Of a DNA stretch of 53,838 bases, positions 46,075-53,838 are shown in pieces. The stretch lies in contig JAIXXJ010000023.1 of the NCBI GenBank assembly GCA_027490815.1, forward strand, positions 1-53,838, written 5' to 3'. The notes under the pieces were generated by a model that was not told the DNA's origin, made no database searches, and saw only the letters and a program-made list of their open reading frames with translations. Positions within the stretch are counted from its first letter, which is position 1. Each line of letters opens with the position of its first letter. A program made the position numbers and the translations under genes. This DNA is from Streptomycetaceae bacterium (GTDB lineage: Bacteria > Actinomycetota > Actinomycetes > Nanopelagicales > Nanopelagicaceae).

Positions 46075-46917
46075 ATGACGCTCATTTTAGCTGCAACTCC
46101 ATTGGGTAATCCTGGGGATGTAAGCAGCCGCTTAAAGAGTGCAATCGAGGATGCAACGATTATTGCTGCAGAAGATTCCAGACGCTTTCATCGATTATGC
46201 CAAGATATCGAGGTTACATTCACTGCCAAAGTTGTTTCTTTCTTCGAGGGTAATGAAGAGGATAGGACAAAAGAACTTCTTGCTGAGTTAAAAAACGGTG
46301 CAACAGTTTTAGTTGTCTCTGATGCAGGGATGCCAACAATTAGTGATCCCGGCTTTAGGTTAATGCGAGAGGCAATTGCTCAAGGTTCTCAAGTTCAAGT
46401 AATCCCAGGTCCAAGTGCAGTAACGATGGCGATTGCACTTTCAGGATTACCGACTGATCGTTTTTCTTTTGAGGGTTTTCCACCGCGAACTGCTGGTGCA
46501 CGGAGTGCTACTTTTGAAAAACTTCGTTTTGAAGAAAGAACAATGGTTTTCTTTGAAGCACCACATCGACTGAAAGAATCTTTGTCAGATGCAGTTGAAG
46601 TTTTTGGTCCAGAGCGCAAAGGTGCAATTTGCCGTGAAATGACAAAACGCTATGAAGAAAGTATTCGAGGCACACTTTCGGAGTTATTGAGTTGGGCAAA
46701 TTCGAACGAAGTTCTTGGTGAAATTACTTTGGTGGTTCAAGGAGCTGAAATCGACTCTGCCCTACGAACGGCTAATGACATGGTGGATCGAGTCCGTGAG
46801 TTTGAAGCCGCTGGAATGGATCGAAAGGGCGCGATTGCAACCGTTGCCGATGAATTCGGTATCTCAAAACGTCTTGTTTATGCCGCTGTCGTTGATGCGA
46901 ATAAGATGAGCCAGTGA
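46075..46917 (+). CDS. rsmI: 16S rRNA (cytidine-1402-2'-O)-methyltransferase
   Basis: A 280-residue tetrapyrrole-methylase-fold enzyme. It has LAATPLGNPGDVSSRL at the start, IIAAEDSRRFHRL, VVSDAGMPTISDPGFRLM and VIPGPSAVTMAIALSGLPTDRF. It modifies C1402 in the ribosomal P site. Divergent from PMT, as in mycobacteria, and joined to metG by a GTGA overlap. Confidence 0.95.
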   Translation: MTLILAATPLGNPGDVSSRLKSAIEDATIIAAEDSRRFHRLCQDIEVTFTAKVVSFFEGNEEDRTKELLAELKNGATVLVVSDAGMPTISDPGFRLMREAIAQGSQVQVIPGPSAVTMAIALSGLPTDRFSFEGFPPRTAGARSATFEKLRFEERTMVFFEAPHRLKESLSDAVEVFGPERKGAICREMTKRYEESIRGTLSELLSWANSNEVLGEITLVVQGAEIDSALRTANDMVDRVREFEAAGMDRKGAIATVADEFGISKRLVYAAVVDANKMSQ

Positions 46918-48479
46918 CCAAGTCCTTTTATCTAACGACGCCAATTTATTACGTCAATGATGCTCCTCATATTGGTCATGCCTACACAACTGTTGCCGGT
47001 GATGTTTTAACTCGTTGGCACCGTCAAAAAGGTAAATCTGTTTGGTTTTTAACTGGCACAGATGAGCACGGCCAGAAAGTTATGCGCACAGCTGAGGCAA
47101 ACAATGTTGCCCCTCAAAAGTGGGTCGACAAACTTGTTGCAGATGCTTGGAAGCCAAATTGGGAGCATTTAAATATTGCCAATGATGATTTCATCAGAAC
47201 AACTGAAAAACGACACACAGAACGTGTGCAGAAGTTTCTTCAATCACTAAAAGACTCTGGCCATATTTATGCAGGAAAGTATGAAGGACCATATTGCGTT
47301 GGATGTGAAGAGTTCAAGCTCCCTGGAGATTTGATTGAAATTGATGGTGCAAAATGCTGTCCGATTCACAGCAAACCAATTGAAATGGTCAATGAGAACA
47401 ATTGGTTTTTTAAGTTATCAGATTTCGCTAAACCATTACTGGAGCATTACCGCAACAATCCAGAAGCATGTCAACCAGAGAGTGCTCGAAATGAAGTGGT
47501 TTCATTTCTTGAAGGTGGTGTTTCAGATCTTTCAATTTCACGTTCTACATTTGATTGGGGAATTCCCGTTCCTTGGGATACAGATCAAGTTGTTTATGTT
47601 TGGTTTGATGCACTTCTTAACTACGCAACTGCCGTCGGCTTAACTGATGATTCAACCACTGAAGGTGGAAAAAAGTTTGCACAAACTTGGCCCGCCGATG
47701 TTCACTTAGTTGGAAAAGATATCTTGCGATTCCATGCCGTCATTTGGCCAGCCATGTTGATGGCTGCAGGTCTTGATGTTCCTAAAAAAGTCTTTGCACA
47801 CGGCTGGTTGCTGGTGGGCGGTGAAAAGATGAGTAAAAGTAAATTGACAGGTATTGCACCTAAAGACATTACTGATCACTTTGGTGTTGATGCATTTAGG
47901 TATTACTTCTTACGTGCAATTCCATTTGGAACAGATGGATCTTTCTCATGGGAAGACATGAGCGCCAGATACACATCAGAGCTTGCAAATGATTTCGGTA
48001 ATTTAGCCTCAAGAAGTGCTGCTATGATTGAAAAATACTGTGGCGGCATACTGCCAGCTGTTACTAAAGATGCTGGATTAGAGCAAGCGTTAAGAGAAAC
48101 GGTTTCAAAAGCAGATGCCGCGATGTGCGCGCTAGATTTCCAAGGTGGAATTGTTGCAATTATGGATTTTTGTAAAAAAGTAAATGGCTATGTCACAGAA
48201 AAAGAGCCATGGATACTTGCAAAAGATCCAGCTAATCAAGTGGTGTTAGAAGAGGTTTTATATAACACCGCTGAATCTCTACGAGCCTTGGCTGTACTTT
48301 TAAATCCTGTCATGCCCCACACGTGTGAAATATTGTGGCAAAGCCTGGGAGCCCAACCTGTTCTTGGCCATTTAGGCGCACAATCAATTTCATCTGTTGC
48401 CAACTGGGGGCAGTTGCCTGCTGGTGCGCAAGTAACAAAAACTCCAGTTTTGTTTCCACGACTAGAAGTTATTGCTTAA
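46914..48479 (+). CDS. metG: Methionine-tRNA ligase
   Basis: A 521-residue class I synthetase. The HIGH motif is in NDAPHIGHAYTT, the KMSKS in GGEKMSKSKLTG, and a zinc knuckle CVGC...CCPIH sits at about 125-150. The C-terminal dimerisation domain of long MetRS is absent, as in actinobacteria. Start is the GTG of a GTGA overlap with rsmI. Confidence 0.96.
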   Translation: MTKSFYLTTPIYYVNDAPHIGHAYTTVAGDVLTRWHRQKGKSVWFLTGTDEHGQKVMRTAEANNVAPQKWVDKLVADAWKPNWEHLNIANDDFIRTTEKRHTERVQKFLQSLKDSGHIYAGKYEGPYCVGCEEFKLPGDLIEIDGAKCCPIHSKPIEMVNENNWFFKLSDFAKPLLEHYRNNPEACQPESARNEVVSFLEGGVSDLSISRSTFDWGIPVPWDTDQVVYVWFDALLNYATAVGLTDDSTTEGGKKFAQTWPADVHLVGKDILRFHAVIWPAMLMAAGLDVPKKVFAHGWLLVGGEKMSKSKLTGIAPKDITDHFGVDAFRYYFLRAIPFGTDGSFSWEDMSARYTSELANDFGNLASRSAAMIEKYCGGILPAVTKDAGLEQALRETVSKADAAMCALDFQGGIVAIMDFCKKVNGYVTEKEPWILAKDPANQVVLEEVLYNTAESLRALAVLLNPVMPHTCEILWQSLGAQPVLGHLGAQSISSVANWGQLPAGAQVTKTPVLFPRLEVIA

Positions 48480-48485
48480 ATAAAA

Positions 48486-49346
48486 ATGGCAGATCGCCAC
48501 AATCGCGACATAGATCGTCCACGTGCTCCGCTTCCAGAGCCATTACCTGTTCCCACTGTTGATGCACATGCACATATGGAGATTGTTACAGATGCAGCAT
48601 TTGATTCTAAAGAAGTTGCAGATGTTATTGCACAGGCAAAGTCGGTAAACGTCGATCGCATAGTTCAAGTTGGTTATTCTGCAGAACAATCACGTTGGTG
48701 TGTGGGCGCTGCAGAAAAATGGAACAGCTCGGTGCTTGCAGCCGTTGCACTCCATCCCAATGAAGCACCAGTTGTAGAGGATTTGAATGCAGACCTAAAG
48801 ATTATTGAAGAGCTAGCCCAGCATCCGCGAGTTCGTGCGATCGGGGAGACAGGATTAGATTATTTCCGCACACCGCCAGAGCTACGAGCCCGCCAACAAG
48901 AATCCTTTAAGTGGCATATTGATTTAGCCAAGCGGACGAATAAAGCTTTAGTAATTCATGATCGAGATTCACATGATGATGTTCTTTCAATATTGTCAGA
49001 AGTTGGTGCTCCAGAAAAGACTGTCTTTCACTGTTTTTCAGGCGATGTTGCAATGGCAAAAATGTGTATTGAACGTGGATACATTCTCTCTTTTGCTGGA
49101 ACTCTGACATTTAAGAACGCTCCAGAGTTACGCGATGCCGTAAAACTAGTTCCTTTAGATCAACTATTAGTTGAGACCGATTCCCCATTTTTAGCACCTG
49201 CTCCACACCGTGGTGCAGGAAATACACCAGCCCAGATCGCAAACATTGTTAGGGCCATGGCTACTGAGCGAAATCAAGATTTAGCTGAGTTAGCCACCGC
49301 CCTTAGTGAAAATGCTGAGAGAGTTTTTGGATCTTTTGCGCCATGA
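48486..49346 (+). CDS. tatD: TatD-family metal-dependent DNase
   Basis: 286 residues of the TatD TIM barrel with VDAHAHME metal ligands, AIGETGLDYF (Glu), VIHDRDSHDD, VFHCFSGD and LLVETDSPFLAP. An N-terminal Arg/Pro-rich extension (DRPRAPLPEPLPVP) precedes the barrel. In mycobacteria rpfB follows tatD; here rsmA follows directly with a 4 nt overlap. Confidence 0.94.
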   Translation: MADRHNRDIDRPRAPLPEPLPVPTVDAHAHMEIVTDAAFDSKEVADVIAQAKSVNVDRIVQVGYSAEQSRWCVGAAEKWNSSVLAAVALHPNEAPVVEDLNADLKIIEELAQHPRVRAIGETGLDYFRTPPELRARQQESFKWHIDLAKRTNKALVIHDRDSHDDVLSILSEVGAPEKTVFHCFSGDVAMAKMCIERGYILSFAGTLTFKNAPELRDAVKLVPLDQLLVETDSPFLAPAPHRGAGNTPAQIANIVRAMATERNQDLAELATALSENAERVFGSFAP

Positions 49347-50185
49347 CATTGCTGGGAGCGGCGCAGATCCGCGAACTTGCAGCACAGTTAGATCTAAAGC
49401 CATCTAAATCTTTAGGCCAAAACTTTGTCATTGATTCAAACGTGTGTACCAAAATTGTGCGAACCGCTGGAGTGCAGTCCGATGATATTTGTTTAGAAAT
49501 AGGTCCTGGACTTGGTTCTTTAACTTTAGCAATTCTTGAAAATGCCAAAGAAGTAATCGCGGTAGAAATTGATTCAAGGTTAGCCCAGCAACTTCCAATC
49601 ACAGTGGCGCAGTATTTTGATCATCCAGAAAATCTGACAGTAATAAATCAAGATGCTTTAAAAATCAACGAGCTACCTGCGGCGCCAACAGTCTTAGTTG
49701 CTAATCTGCCCTATAACGTTTCAGTGCCTGTGCTGTTGCATTTACTTGAAAAATTTCCAAGCATTAGATCAGGCGTGGTGATGGTTCAAGCAGAAGTTGC
49801 CGATCGTCTCGCTGCAAAACCAGGCGGTAAAGAGTATGGAATCCCGAGCGTGAAAGCCGCGTGGTGGGCAGAGGTTAAAAATGTTGGAACAGTTTCGCGG
49901 TCTATCTTCTGGCCAGCGCCAAATGTTGATTCAAAACTTGTTGGGTTCACAAGACGCCCAACACCAGGAAATGAAGAGATGCGAGTTAAAGTATTTACAA
50001 TCATTGATAACGCATTTGCTCAGCGTCGAAAGATGTTGAGATCGGCGCTTTCAGGTCTATATGGTTCGTCATCGGCGGCAGAGCAGATTTTGATGAAAGC
50101 CGGTATTGATCCCACACTTCGGGGTGAAGCGCTAGAGATTCAAGGTTTTTGTAAGATCGCAGCCGTTGCACCTGACATTTTCTAA
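49343..50185 (+). CDS. rsmA: 16S rRNA dimethyladenosine transferase
   Basis: 280 residues. KsgA/RsmA methylates A1518 and A1519 near the 3' end of 16S rRNA. It has KSLGQNFVID, the SAM site LEIGPGLGSLTLAIL, the catalytic NLPYNVSVPVL and the C-terminal AFAQRRKMLRSAL. ATGA overlap with tatD. Confidence 0.96.
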   Translation: MTLLGAAQIRELAAQLDLKPSKSLGQNFVIDSNVCTKIVRTAGVQSDDICLEIGPGLGSLTLAILENAKEVIAVEIDSRLAQQLPITVAQYFDHPENLTVINQDALKINELPAAPTVLVANLPYNVSVPVLLHLLEKFPSIRSGVVMVQAEVADRLAAKPGGKEYGIPSVKAAWWAEVKNVGTVSRSIFWPAPNVDSKLVGFTRRPTPGNEEMRVKVFTIIDNAFAQRRKMLRSALSGLYGSSSAAEQILMKAGIDPTLRGEALEIQGFCKIAAVAPDIF

Positions 50186-50194
50186 TCTCAGTTA

Positions 50195-50200
50195 TAGGGT
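50195..50200 (+). promoter_or_regulatory. -10 box of ispE
   Basis: TAGGGT lies 6 nt before the ispE ATG and no ribosome site is seen. ispE can thus be transcribed on its own, apart from the metG-tatD-rsmA operon that ends 21 nt upstream. Confidence 0.5.
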
Positions 50201-50206
50201 CACATC

Positions 50207-51127
50207 ATGCCAGTCAAAAGTGTGACCGTTCGCGTTCCTGCAAAGGTCAACCTCCAACTCTCTGTTGGGCCCAAAGAGGCCGATGGCTATCACAATTTGG
50301 TATCGGTTTTTCAAGCCATATCCATATTTGATGAAATAACAATTAAGTTAGGTGAACCAGGCTCTGGGCTAACAATTAGTATCTCTGGTGATCAAACACA
50401 TGGTGTTCCGGCCGATGCCAATAATCTTGCAGCAAAAGCCGTAGCACTAATCTCAAAAGAATATGACCTCACAGTTGATGCGCACATAGAAATAAAGAAA
50501 TCAATTCCTGTTGCTGGAGGAATGGCGGGCGGAAGCGCAGATGCTGCAGGAGCAATACTTGGTATTGATTACTTGTATTCACTAGATATGACACGTGAAG
50601 AGATGATCGAGATTGCATCAAAAATCGGAAGTGATGTCCCATTTATGTTAAGTGGGGGAACAGCTATTGGTACAGGACATGGCGATCAATTAACTGCTGC
50701 ACTTTCTCGAGGAACGTATCACTGGGTATTAGCACTTTCGACTGTAGGGCTATCAACGCCAGCAGTTTATGCAGAGTGTGATCGTTTGCGCGGTGAACTT
50801 GAAATTGTTGAACCACAAACTCATGAAGGTTTAATGCAAGCACTTCTTGGCGCAGATGCACCAGGTGTTGGCGCTGCATTAGTTAATGATTTACAACTTG
50901 CAGCGTGCTCTCTTCGTCCAGCAATTCGATTGGTATTAGATGTTGGTCAGGAATACGGGGCTCTTGGTGCAATTGTTTCTGGATCGGGACCAACTGTTGC
51001 CTTTTTAGTGGCAGATCAAGATTCAGGACTTGATCTTGCAGTGGCATTAACCTCAAGTGGAGTAGTAGGAAGCGTTGCGCAGGCCTATGGGCCAGTTGCT
51101 GGCGCAAAGGTAATCGCCACAAATTAA
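50207..51127 (+). CDS. ispE: 4-diphosphocytidyl-2-C-methyl-D-erythritol kinase
   Basis: A 306-residue GHMP kinase of the MEP isoprenoid pathway. It has VRVPAKVNLQLSVGPKEADGYH (substrate block), the ATP motif PVAGGMAGGSADAAGAILG with Lys/Asp catalytic residues nearby, and VSGSGPTVAFL. Its product is the substrate of IspF (gene at 9037) after that step. Confidence 0.96.
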   Translation: MPVKSVTVRVPAKVNLQLSVGPKEADGYHNLVSVFQAISIFDEITIKLGEPGSGLTISISGDQTHGVPADANNLAAKAVALISKEYDLTVDAHIEIKKSIPVAGGMAGGSADAAGAILGIDYLYSLDMTREEMIEIASKIGSDVPFMLSGGTAIGTGHGDQLTAALSRGTYHWVLALSTVGLSTPAVYAECDRLRGELEIVEPQTHEGLMQALLGADAPGVGAALVNDLQLAACSLRPAIRLVLDVGQEYGALGAIVSGSGPTVAFLVADQDSGLDLAVALTSSGVVGSVAQAYGPVAGAKVIATN

Positions 51128-51176
51128 CTGCACCTATTGGTTTGGAACAAATCCACTTATGAGGGAGAATACGGGT

Positions 51177-51248
51177 TCCGCCATTGTGTAGTGGCTAGCA
51201 CATGGGCCTTTGAAGCCCAGGGTCCAGGATCGATACCTGGTGGCGGAG
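51177..51248 (+). tRNA. tRNA-Gln (anticodon TTG)
   Basis: 72 nt cloverleaf: acceptor TCCGCCA with TGGCGGA and discriminator G, anticodon loop CTTTGAA between TGGGC and GCCCA, T stem CCAGG/CCTGG with loop ATCGATA. CCA is not encoded. Confidence 0.94.
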
Positions 51249-51269
51249 CTGTTGCGAATCCCGTCAAGA

Positions 51270-51275
51270 TAGACT
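51270..51275 (+). promoter_or_regulatory. -10 box of glmU
   Basis: TAGACT lies 6 nt before the glmU ATG and 21 nt after tRNA-Gln. The hexamer is identical to those in front of the 38-residue gene and ndh. Confidence 0.55.
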
Positions 51276-51281
51276 TCACAC

Positions 51282-52706
51282 ATGGCCTTACAGACCGCGA
51301 TCGTTCTTGCAGCGGGCGAAGGCACGCGCATGAAGTCATCGCTACCAAAAGTTTTGCATGAGATAGCAGGCCGCTCACTTCTTGGTCATGTGCTGCACGC
51401 AGTCAATCAATTACAACCCAATGATTTACGAGTTGTTGTAGGGGCAGGTAGCGAGGAAGTAATTGCTCACCTTGCACAGATTGCACCAAAGGCCACAACT
51501 ATTTTTCAGGAAACTCGCGGTGGAACTGGCCATGCAGCCCAGTTAGCGCTCGCGGATAAAGCATCCAAAGGAACTGTTTTAATACTTGCCGGTGATACAC
51601 CGTTGTTAACGGCTGACTCACTTAAGCAGTTTGTGGATATGCATTCACAGGGAAAATTTGCAGCATCTGTTTTAACCGCAGAACACTCCGATCCAACTGG
51701 ATATGGTCGAATAATTCGCGATGACAATGATGAACTTCTGCGCATTGTTGAGGAAAAAGATGCCAGTGAAAATGAGAAGTATATTTTTGAGATAAACAGC
51801 GGCGTGTATGCATTTGATGGAGAAAAACTCGGCGCAGCCCTTGGGAAATTAACCAGTTCAAATGCACAAGGTGAACTTTATTTAACCGATGTCATTGGGA
51901 TACTTAAATCTGCAGGTGAATCAATTGCAGCCGTAGTGATTGAGGATTTCACCGAAACTCTTGGCGTCAATGATCGGGTTCAACTTGCAGAATCTGCAGC
52001 AATGATTCGTGATCGAATTAATGAGCACTGGATGCGCTCAGGTGTGACAATTATTGATCCAACAACAACGTGGATAGATTCAACAGTTCAGCTTGCACAA
52101 GATGTCACTGTCCACCCAGGAACTGCCTTGTTTGGAAAAACTACAGTTGCATCTGGTGCGGTCATAGGACCTCGATCAACGTTAACTGATTGCGAAGTCA
52201 AAGCTGGGGCACAGGTTTTGGAATCGATTGCAGTTGAGACTGTTATTGGTGAAGGCGCCACTGTTGGGCCCTTTACATATTTGAGAGCCGGAACTCAACT
52301 AGGTGATTTAAGTAAGGCTGGCGCATTTGTTGAGATGAAAAAAGCATCGCTAGGAACTGGTTCAAAGGTGCCACATCTGTCCTATGTCGGTGATGCCACA
52401 ATTGGCGATGGAAGCAATATCGGTGCAGCAACAATTTTTGTTAACTATGACGGCGTTGAAAAACATCACACAACAATTGGCGATCATGTTCGTATTGGTA
52501 GTGACACGATGCTGGTTGCTCCCGTCACAGTTGGAGATGGCGCCTATACAGCAGCTGGATCGGTGATTACAGAAGATGTTCCGGCAGGCGCGATTGGTAT
52601 TAGCCGTTCTGAACAACGAAATGTATTAGATTGGGTTCTGCGCAAGCGCAAGGGAAGCAAATCTGCTCAAGCCGCCGAAGCAAGTTCTGGTAAAAAGAAG
52701 AAGTAA
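51282..52706 (+). CDS. glmU: Bifunctional GlcNAc-1-phosphate uridyltransferase / glucosamine-1-phosphate acetyltransferase
   Basis: 474 residues. The N-terminal nucleotidyltransferase has IVLAAGEGTRMKSSLPKVLH, AGDTPLL and GYGRIIRD. The C-terminal left-handed beta-helix acetyltransferase has hexapeptide repeats with GPFTYLRAGT, VNYDGVEKHHTTIGD and VAPVTVGDGAYTAAGSVI. It makes UDP-GlcNAc for peptidoglycan. A basic tail (SGKKKK) ends the protein. Followed by prs 14 nt later, as in mycobacteria in reverse orientation. Confidence 0.96.
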   Translation: MALQTAIVLAAGEGTRMKSSLPKVLHEIAGRSLLGHVLHAVNQLQPNDLRVVVGAGSEEVIAHLAQIAPKATTIFQETRGGTGHAAQLALADKASKGTVLILAGDTPLLTADSLKQFVDMHSQGKFAASVLTAEHSDPTGYGRIIRDDNDELLRIVEEKDASENEKYIFEINSGVYAFDGEKLGAALGKLTSSNAQGELYLTDVIGILKSAGESIAAVVIEDFTETLGVNDRVQLAESAAMIRDRINEHWMRSGVTIIDPTTTWIDSTVQLAQDVTVHPGTALFGKTTVASGAVIGPRSTLTDCEVKAGAQVLESIAVETVIGEGATVGPFTYLRAGTQLGDLSKAGAFVEMKKASLGTGSKVPHLSYVGDATIGDGSNIGAATIFVNYDGVEKHHTTIGDHVRIGSDTMLVAPVTVGDGAYTAAGSVITEDVPAGAIGISRSEQRNVLDWVLRKRKGSKSAQAAEASSGKKKK

Positions 52707-52720
52707 GAAAGGGCAGAGAT

Positions 52721-53701
52721 ATGAGTGAAATCCGATTAACGTCCGAAAAGAAATTACGTCTCTTTGCCGGCCGCGGATTTCCAGAGTTAGCTGATGAGGT
52801 TGCCGCCGAACTTGGAATCCCTCTGACACCAACATCTGCATATGACTTTGCAAATGGCGAAATTTTTGTTCGCTTCGAAGAATCTGTTCGCGGTTGTGAT
52901 GCATTTGTAATTCAAAGCCACACAACCCCTGTTAATAAACATATCATGGAGCAGTTGATCATGGTCGATGCACTCAAGCGTGCATCTGCAAAACGAATTA
53001 CTGTGGTTGCACCTTTTTATGGTTATGCAAGACAGGACAAAAAAAGCCGAGGACGCGAGCCAATTACAGCGCGCTTAATGGCTGATCTTTTTAAAACAGC
53101 TGGTGCGGATCGATTAATGACAGTTGATCTACACACCTCACAGATTCAAGGATTTTTTGACGGCCCTGTTGATCATCTCTTCGCACTTCCAATGCTTGCA
53201 AATTACGTTGGAAGTAAAGTTGATAGATCTCGCTTAACAATTGTTTCACCAGATTCTGGTCGAGTAAGAGTTGCAGAGCGTTGGTCTGATCTTCTTGGTG
53301 GCTGTCCAATTGCTTTTATTCATAAGACTCGTGATCCACGAATTCCAAACGAGGCCACTGTTGGTCGAGTTGTTGGTGATGTTCAAGGTCAAACATGTGT
53401 AGTAATCGATGACATGATCGATACCGCTGGAACAATCACAAAGGCAGTTGATGCCTTGTTTGAAGCCGGAGCCAAAGATGTCATTGTTGCCGCTACTCAC
53501 GCTGTCTTTAGTGGCGCAGCCATTGATCGCCTAAAGAACAGTCGCGCATCAGAAGTTGTCATTACAAATACTTTACCGGTTTCAGAGGATCAAAAATTCG
53601 ATAACTTAACTGTGCTTTCGATTGCTCCACTTTTGGCTCGGGCAATTCGTGAAGTTTTCGAAGATGGATCAGTCACAAGTCTTTTCGACGGCCATTCATA
53701 A
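52721..53701 (+). CDS. prs: Ribose-phosphate pyrophosphokinase
   Basis: 326 residues. Makes PRPP from ribose-5-phosphate and ATP. It has FAGRGFPELADEVAAELG, PFYGYARQDKKSRGREPITARL (flexible loop with catalytic Lys/Arg), TVDLHTSQIQGFFDGPVDHL, and the PRPP motif VVIDDMIDTAGTITKA. AAAGGG lies upstream of the ATG. The 3' end overlaps a possible minus-strand frame. Confidence 0.96.
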   Translation: MSEIRLTSEKKLRLFAGRGFPELADEVAAELGIPLTPTSAYDFANGEIFVRFEESVRGCDAFVIQSHTTPVNKHIMEQLIMVDALKRASAKRITVVAPFYGYARQDKKSRGREPITARLMADLFKTAGADRLMTVDLHTSQIQGFFDGPVDHLFALPMLANYVGSKVDRSRLTIVSPDSGRVRVAERWSDLLGGCPIAFIHKTRDPRIPNEATVGRVVGDVQGQTCVVIDDMIDTAGTITKAVDALFEAGAKDVIVAATHAVFSGAAIDRLKNSRASEVVITNTLPVSEDQKFDNLTVLSIAPLLARAIREVFEDGSVTSLFDGHS

Positions 53702-53838
53702 CATCTAAAATCTCTCGTGGGCCAAGCCAAATAACCTCTGCTTTTTGGCCCATTGAGATTGATTTGCCTAAGTGCGGGTGTCAAAGATACTGTTTGCTCT
53801 GTTCCGGCGAGGGTAGCGAATAGCTTTCCGTGATCGAC
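53673..53838 (-). pseudogene. Possible C-terminal end of a convergent gene with an apparent frameshift
   Basis: On the minus strand one frame entering from the right edge reads VDHGKLFATLAGTEQTVSLT. A shift of +1 near 53770 continues as GKSISMGQKAEVIWLG and PREILDVMNGRRKDL up to a TGA at 53673-53675, which would overlap prs by 29 nt tail to tail. The joined sequence looks like a TOBE-type end of an ABC transporter ATPase. Without the shift the upstream frame runs meaninglessly into prs antisense. It could be a real frameshift, a sequencing error, or chance. Confidence 0.35.
53709..53760. terminator. Bidirectional stem-loop after prs
   Basis: TGGGCCAA (53718-53725) pairs perfectly with TTGGCCCA (53745-53752). 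Outside it AATCTC (53709-53714) pairs with GAGATT (53755-53760) across small internal loops. It begins 8 nt after the prs stop and may terminate prs. It would lie inside the proposed minus-strand coding end. Confidence 0.5.

Noticed and set aside
51137-51378. Open frames on both strands across tRNA-Gln and the glmU start
   Set aside because: They run through a complete tRNA cloverleaf and the first codons of glmU; no ribosome site or family features.
53590-53784. Continuous minus-strand frame opposite the end of prs
   Set aside because: Past 53770 it only mirrors prs; the alternative with a frameshift makes better protein sense and is reported instead.

Overview
The window looks like a chromosome segment of a small-genome, moderate-to-low GC freshwater actinobacterium, probably of the acI / Candidatus Nanopelagicales type. 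This placement is inference. It rests on actinobacteria-only families (DUF3263, DUF3027, DUF2530, the long CspB type, a fused Nudix/histidine phosphatase next to ppk, Glp/GlpR), gene orders recalled from Mycobacterium, AT-rich codon use, short intergenic gaps and many ATGA/GTGA overlaps. No insertion sequence, phage gene, CRISPR array or rRNA gene was seen, and no gene-free stretch exceeds 300 bases.

Region 1 (1-9040) is a sugar-alcohol phosphotransferase and pyruvate module. Eleven minus-strand genes run leftward: E1alpha, E1beta and E2 of a 2-oxoacid dehydrogenase, then ptsI (EI), a SorC-type regulator, gutM, srlA (IIC), a separated second IIC part, a separated IIB, srlB (IIA) and the start of an NAD-dependent oxidoreductase. 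Divergent ptsH (HPr) completes the phosphorelay. Every phospho-carrier residue is present. The E2 protein has lost the catalytic histidine of its acyltransferase domain.

Region 2 (9037-16589) holds ispF, cysS and rlmB, an SGNH hydrolase, and a polyphosphate block of ppk, a MutT1-like protein and a convergent ppx. Region 3 (16692-22000) has tRNA-Thr, an alpha/beta hydrolase and NDH-2. NDH-2 is divergent from an SDR/DUF2867 gene, which is followed by a group II PLP decarboxylase and DUF3263. Region 4 (22000-29623) has groEL under a CIRCE element, DUF3027, a long CspB-type cold-shock gene, DUF2530, two MFS transporters, a 26-residue membrane peptide, serC and pdxH. Region 5 (29674-37704) has a photolyase, a membrane diguanylate cyclase, an SDR, a saccharopine-dehydrogenase-like enzyme, tRNA-Arg, purU and an MMPL transporter.

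Region 6 (37731-53838) follows the mycobacterial Rv0991c-Rv1018c order with losses: a 38-residue protein, FmdB, a CopC and CopD-CtaG pair, acyl-CoA dehydrogenase, 5-formyl-THF cyclo-ligase, Glp, RimJ-like, GlpR, PMT, rsmI, metG, tatD, rsmA, ispE, tRNA-Gln, glmU and prs. galU and rpfB are missing from their expected places.

The most interesting points are: a Glp/GlpR division module in which Glp has lost the MoeA catalytic motifs; a CopC without a single histidine; an E2 without its catalytic histidine; about fifteen promoters whose -10 box sits 6-7 nt before the start codon, implying widespread leaderless mRNAs and including two divergent promoters whose -10 boxes overlap; two conserved-looking micro-proteins; and a possible frameshifted gene end at the right edge.
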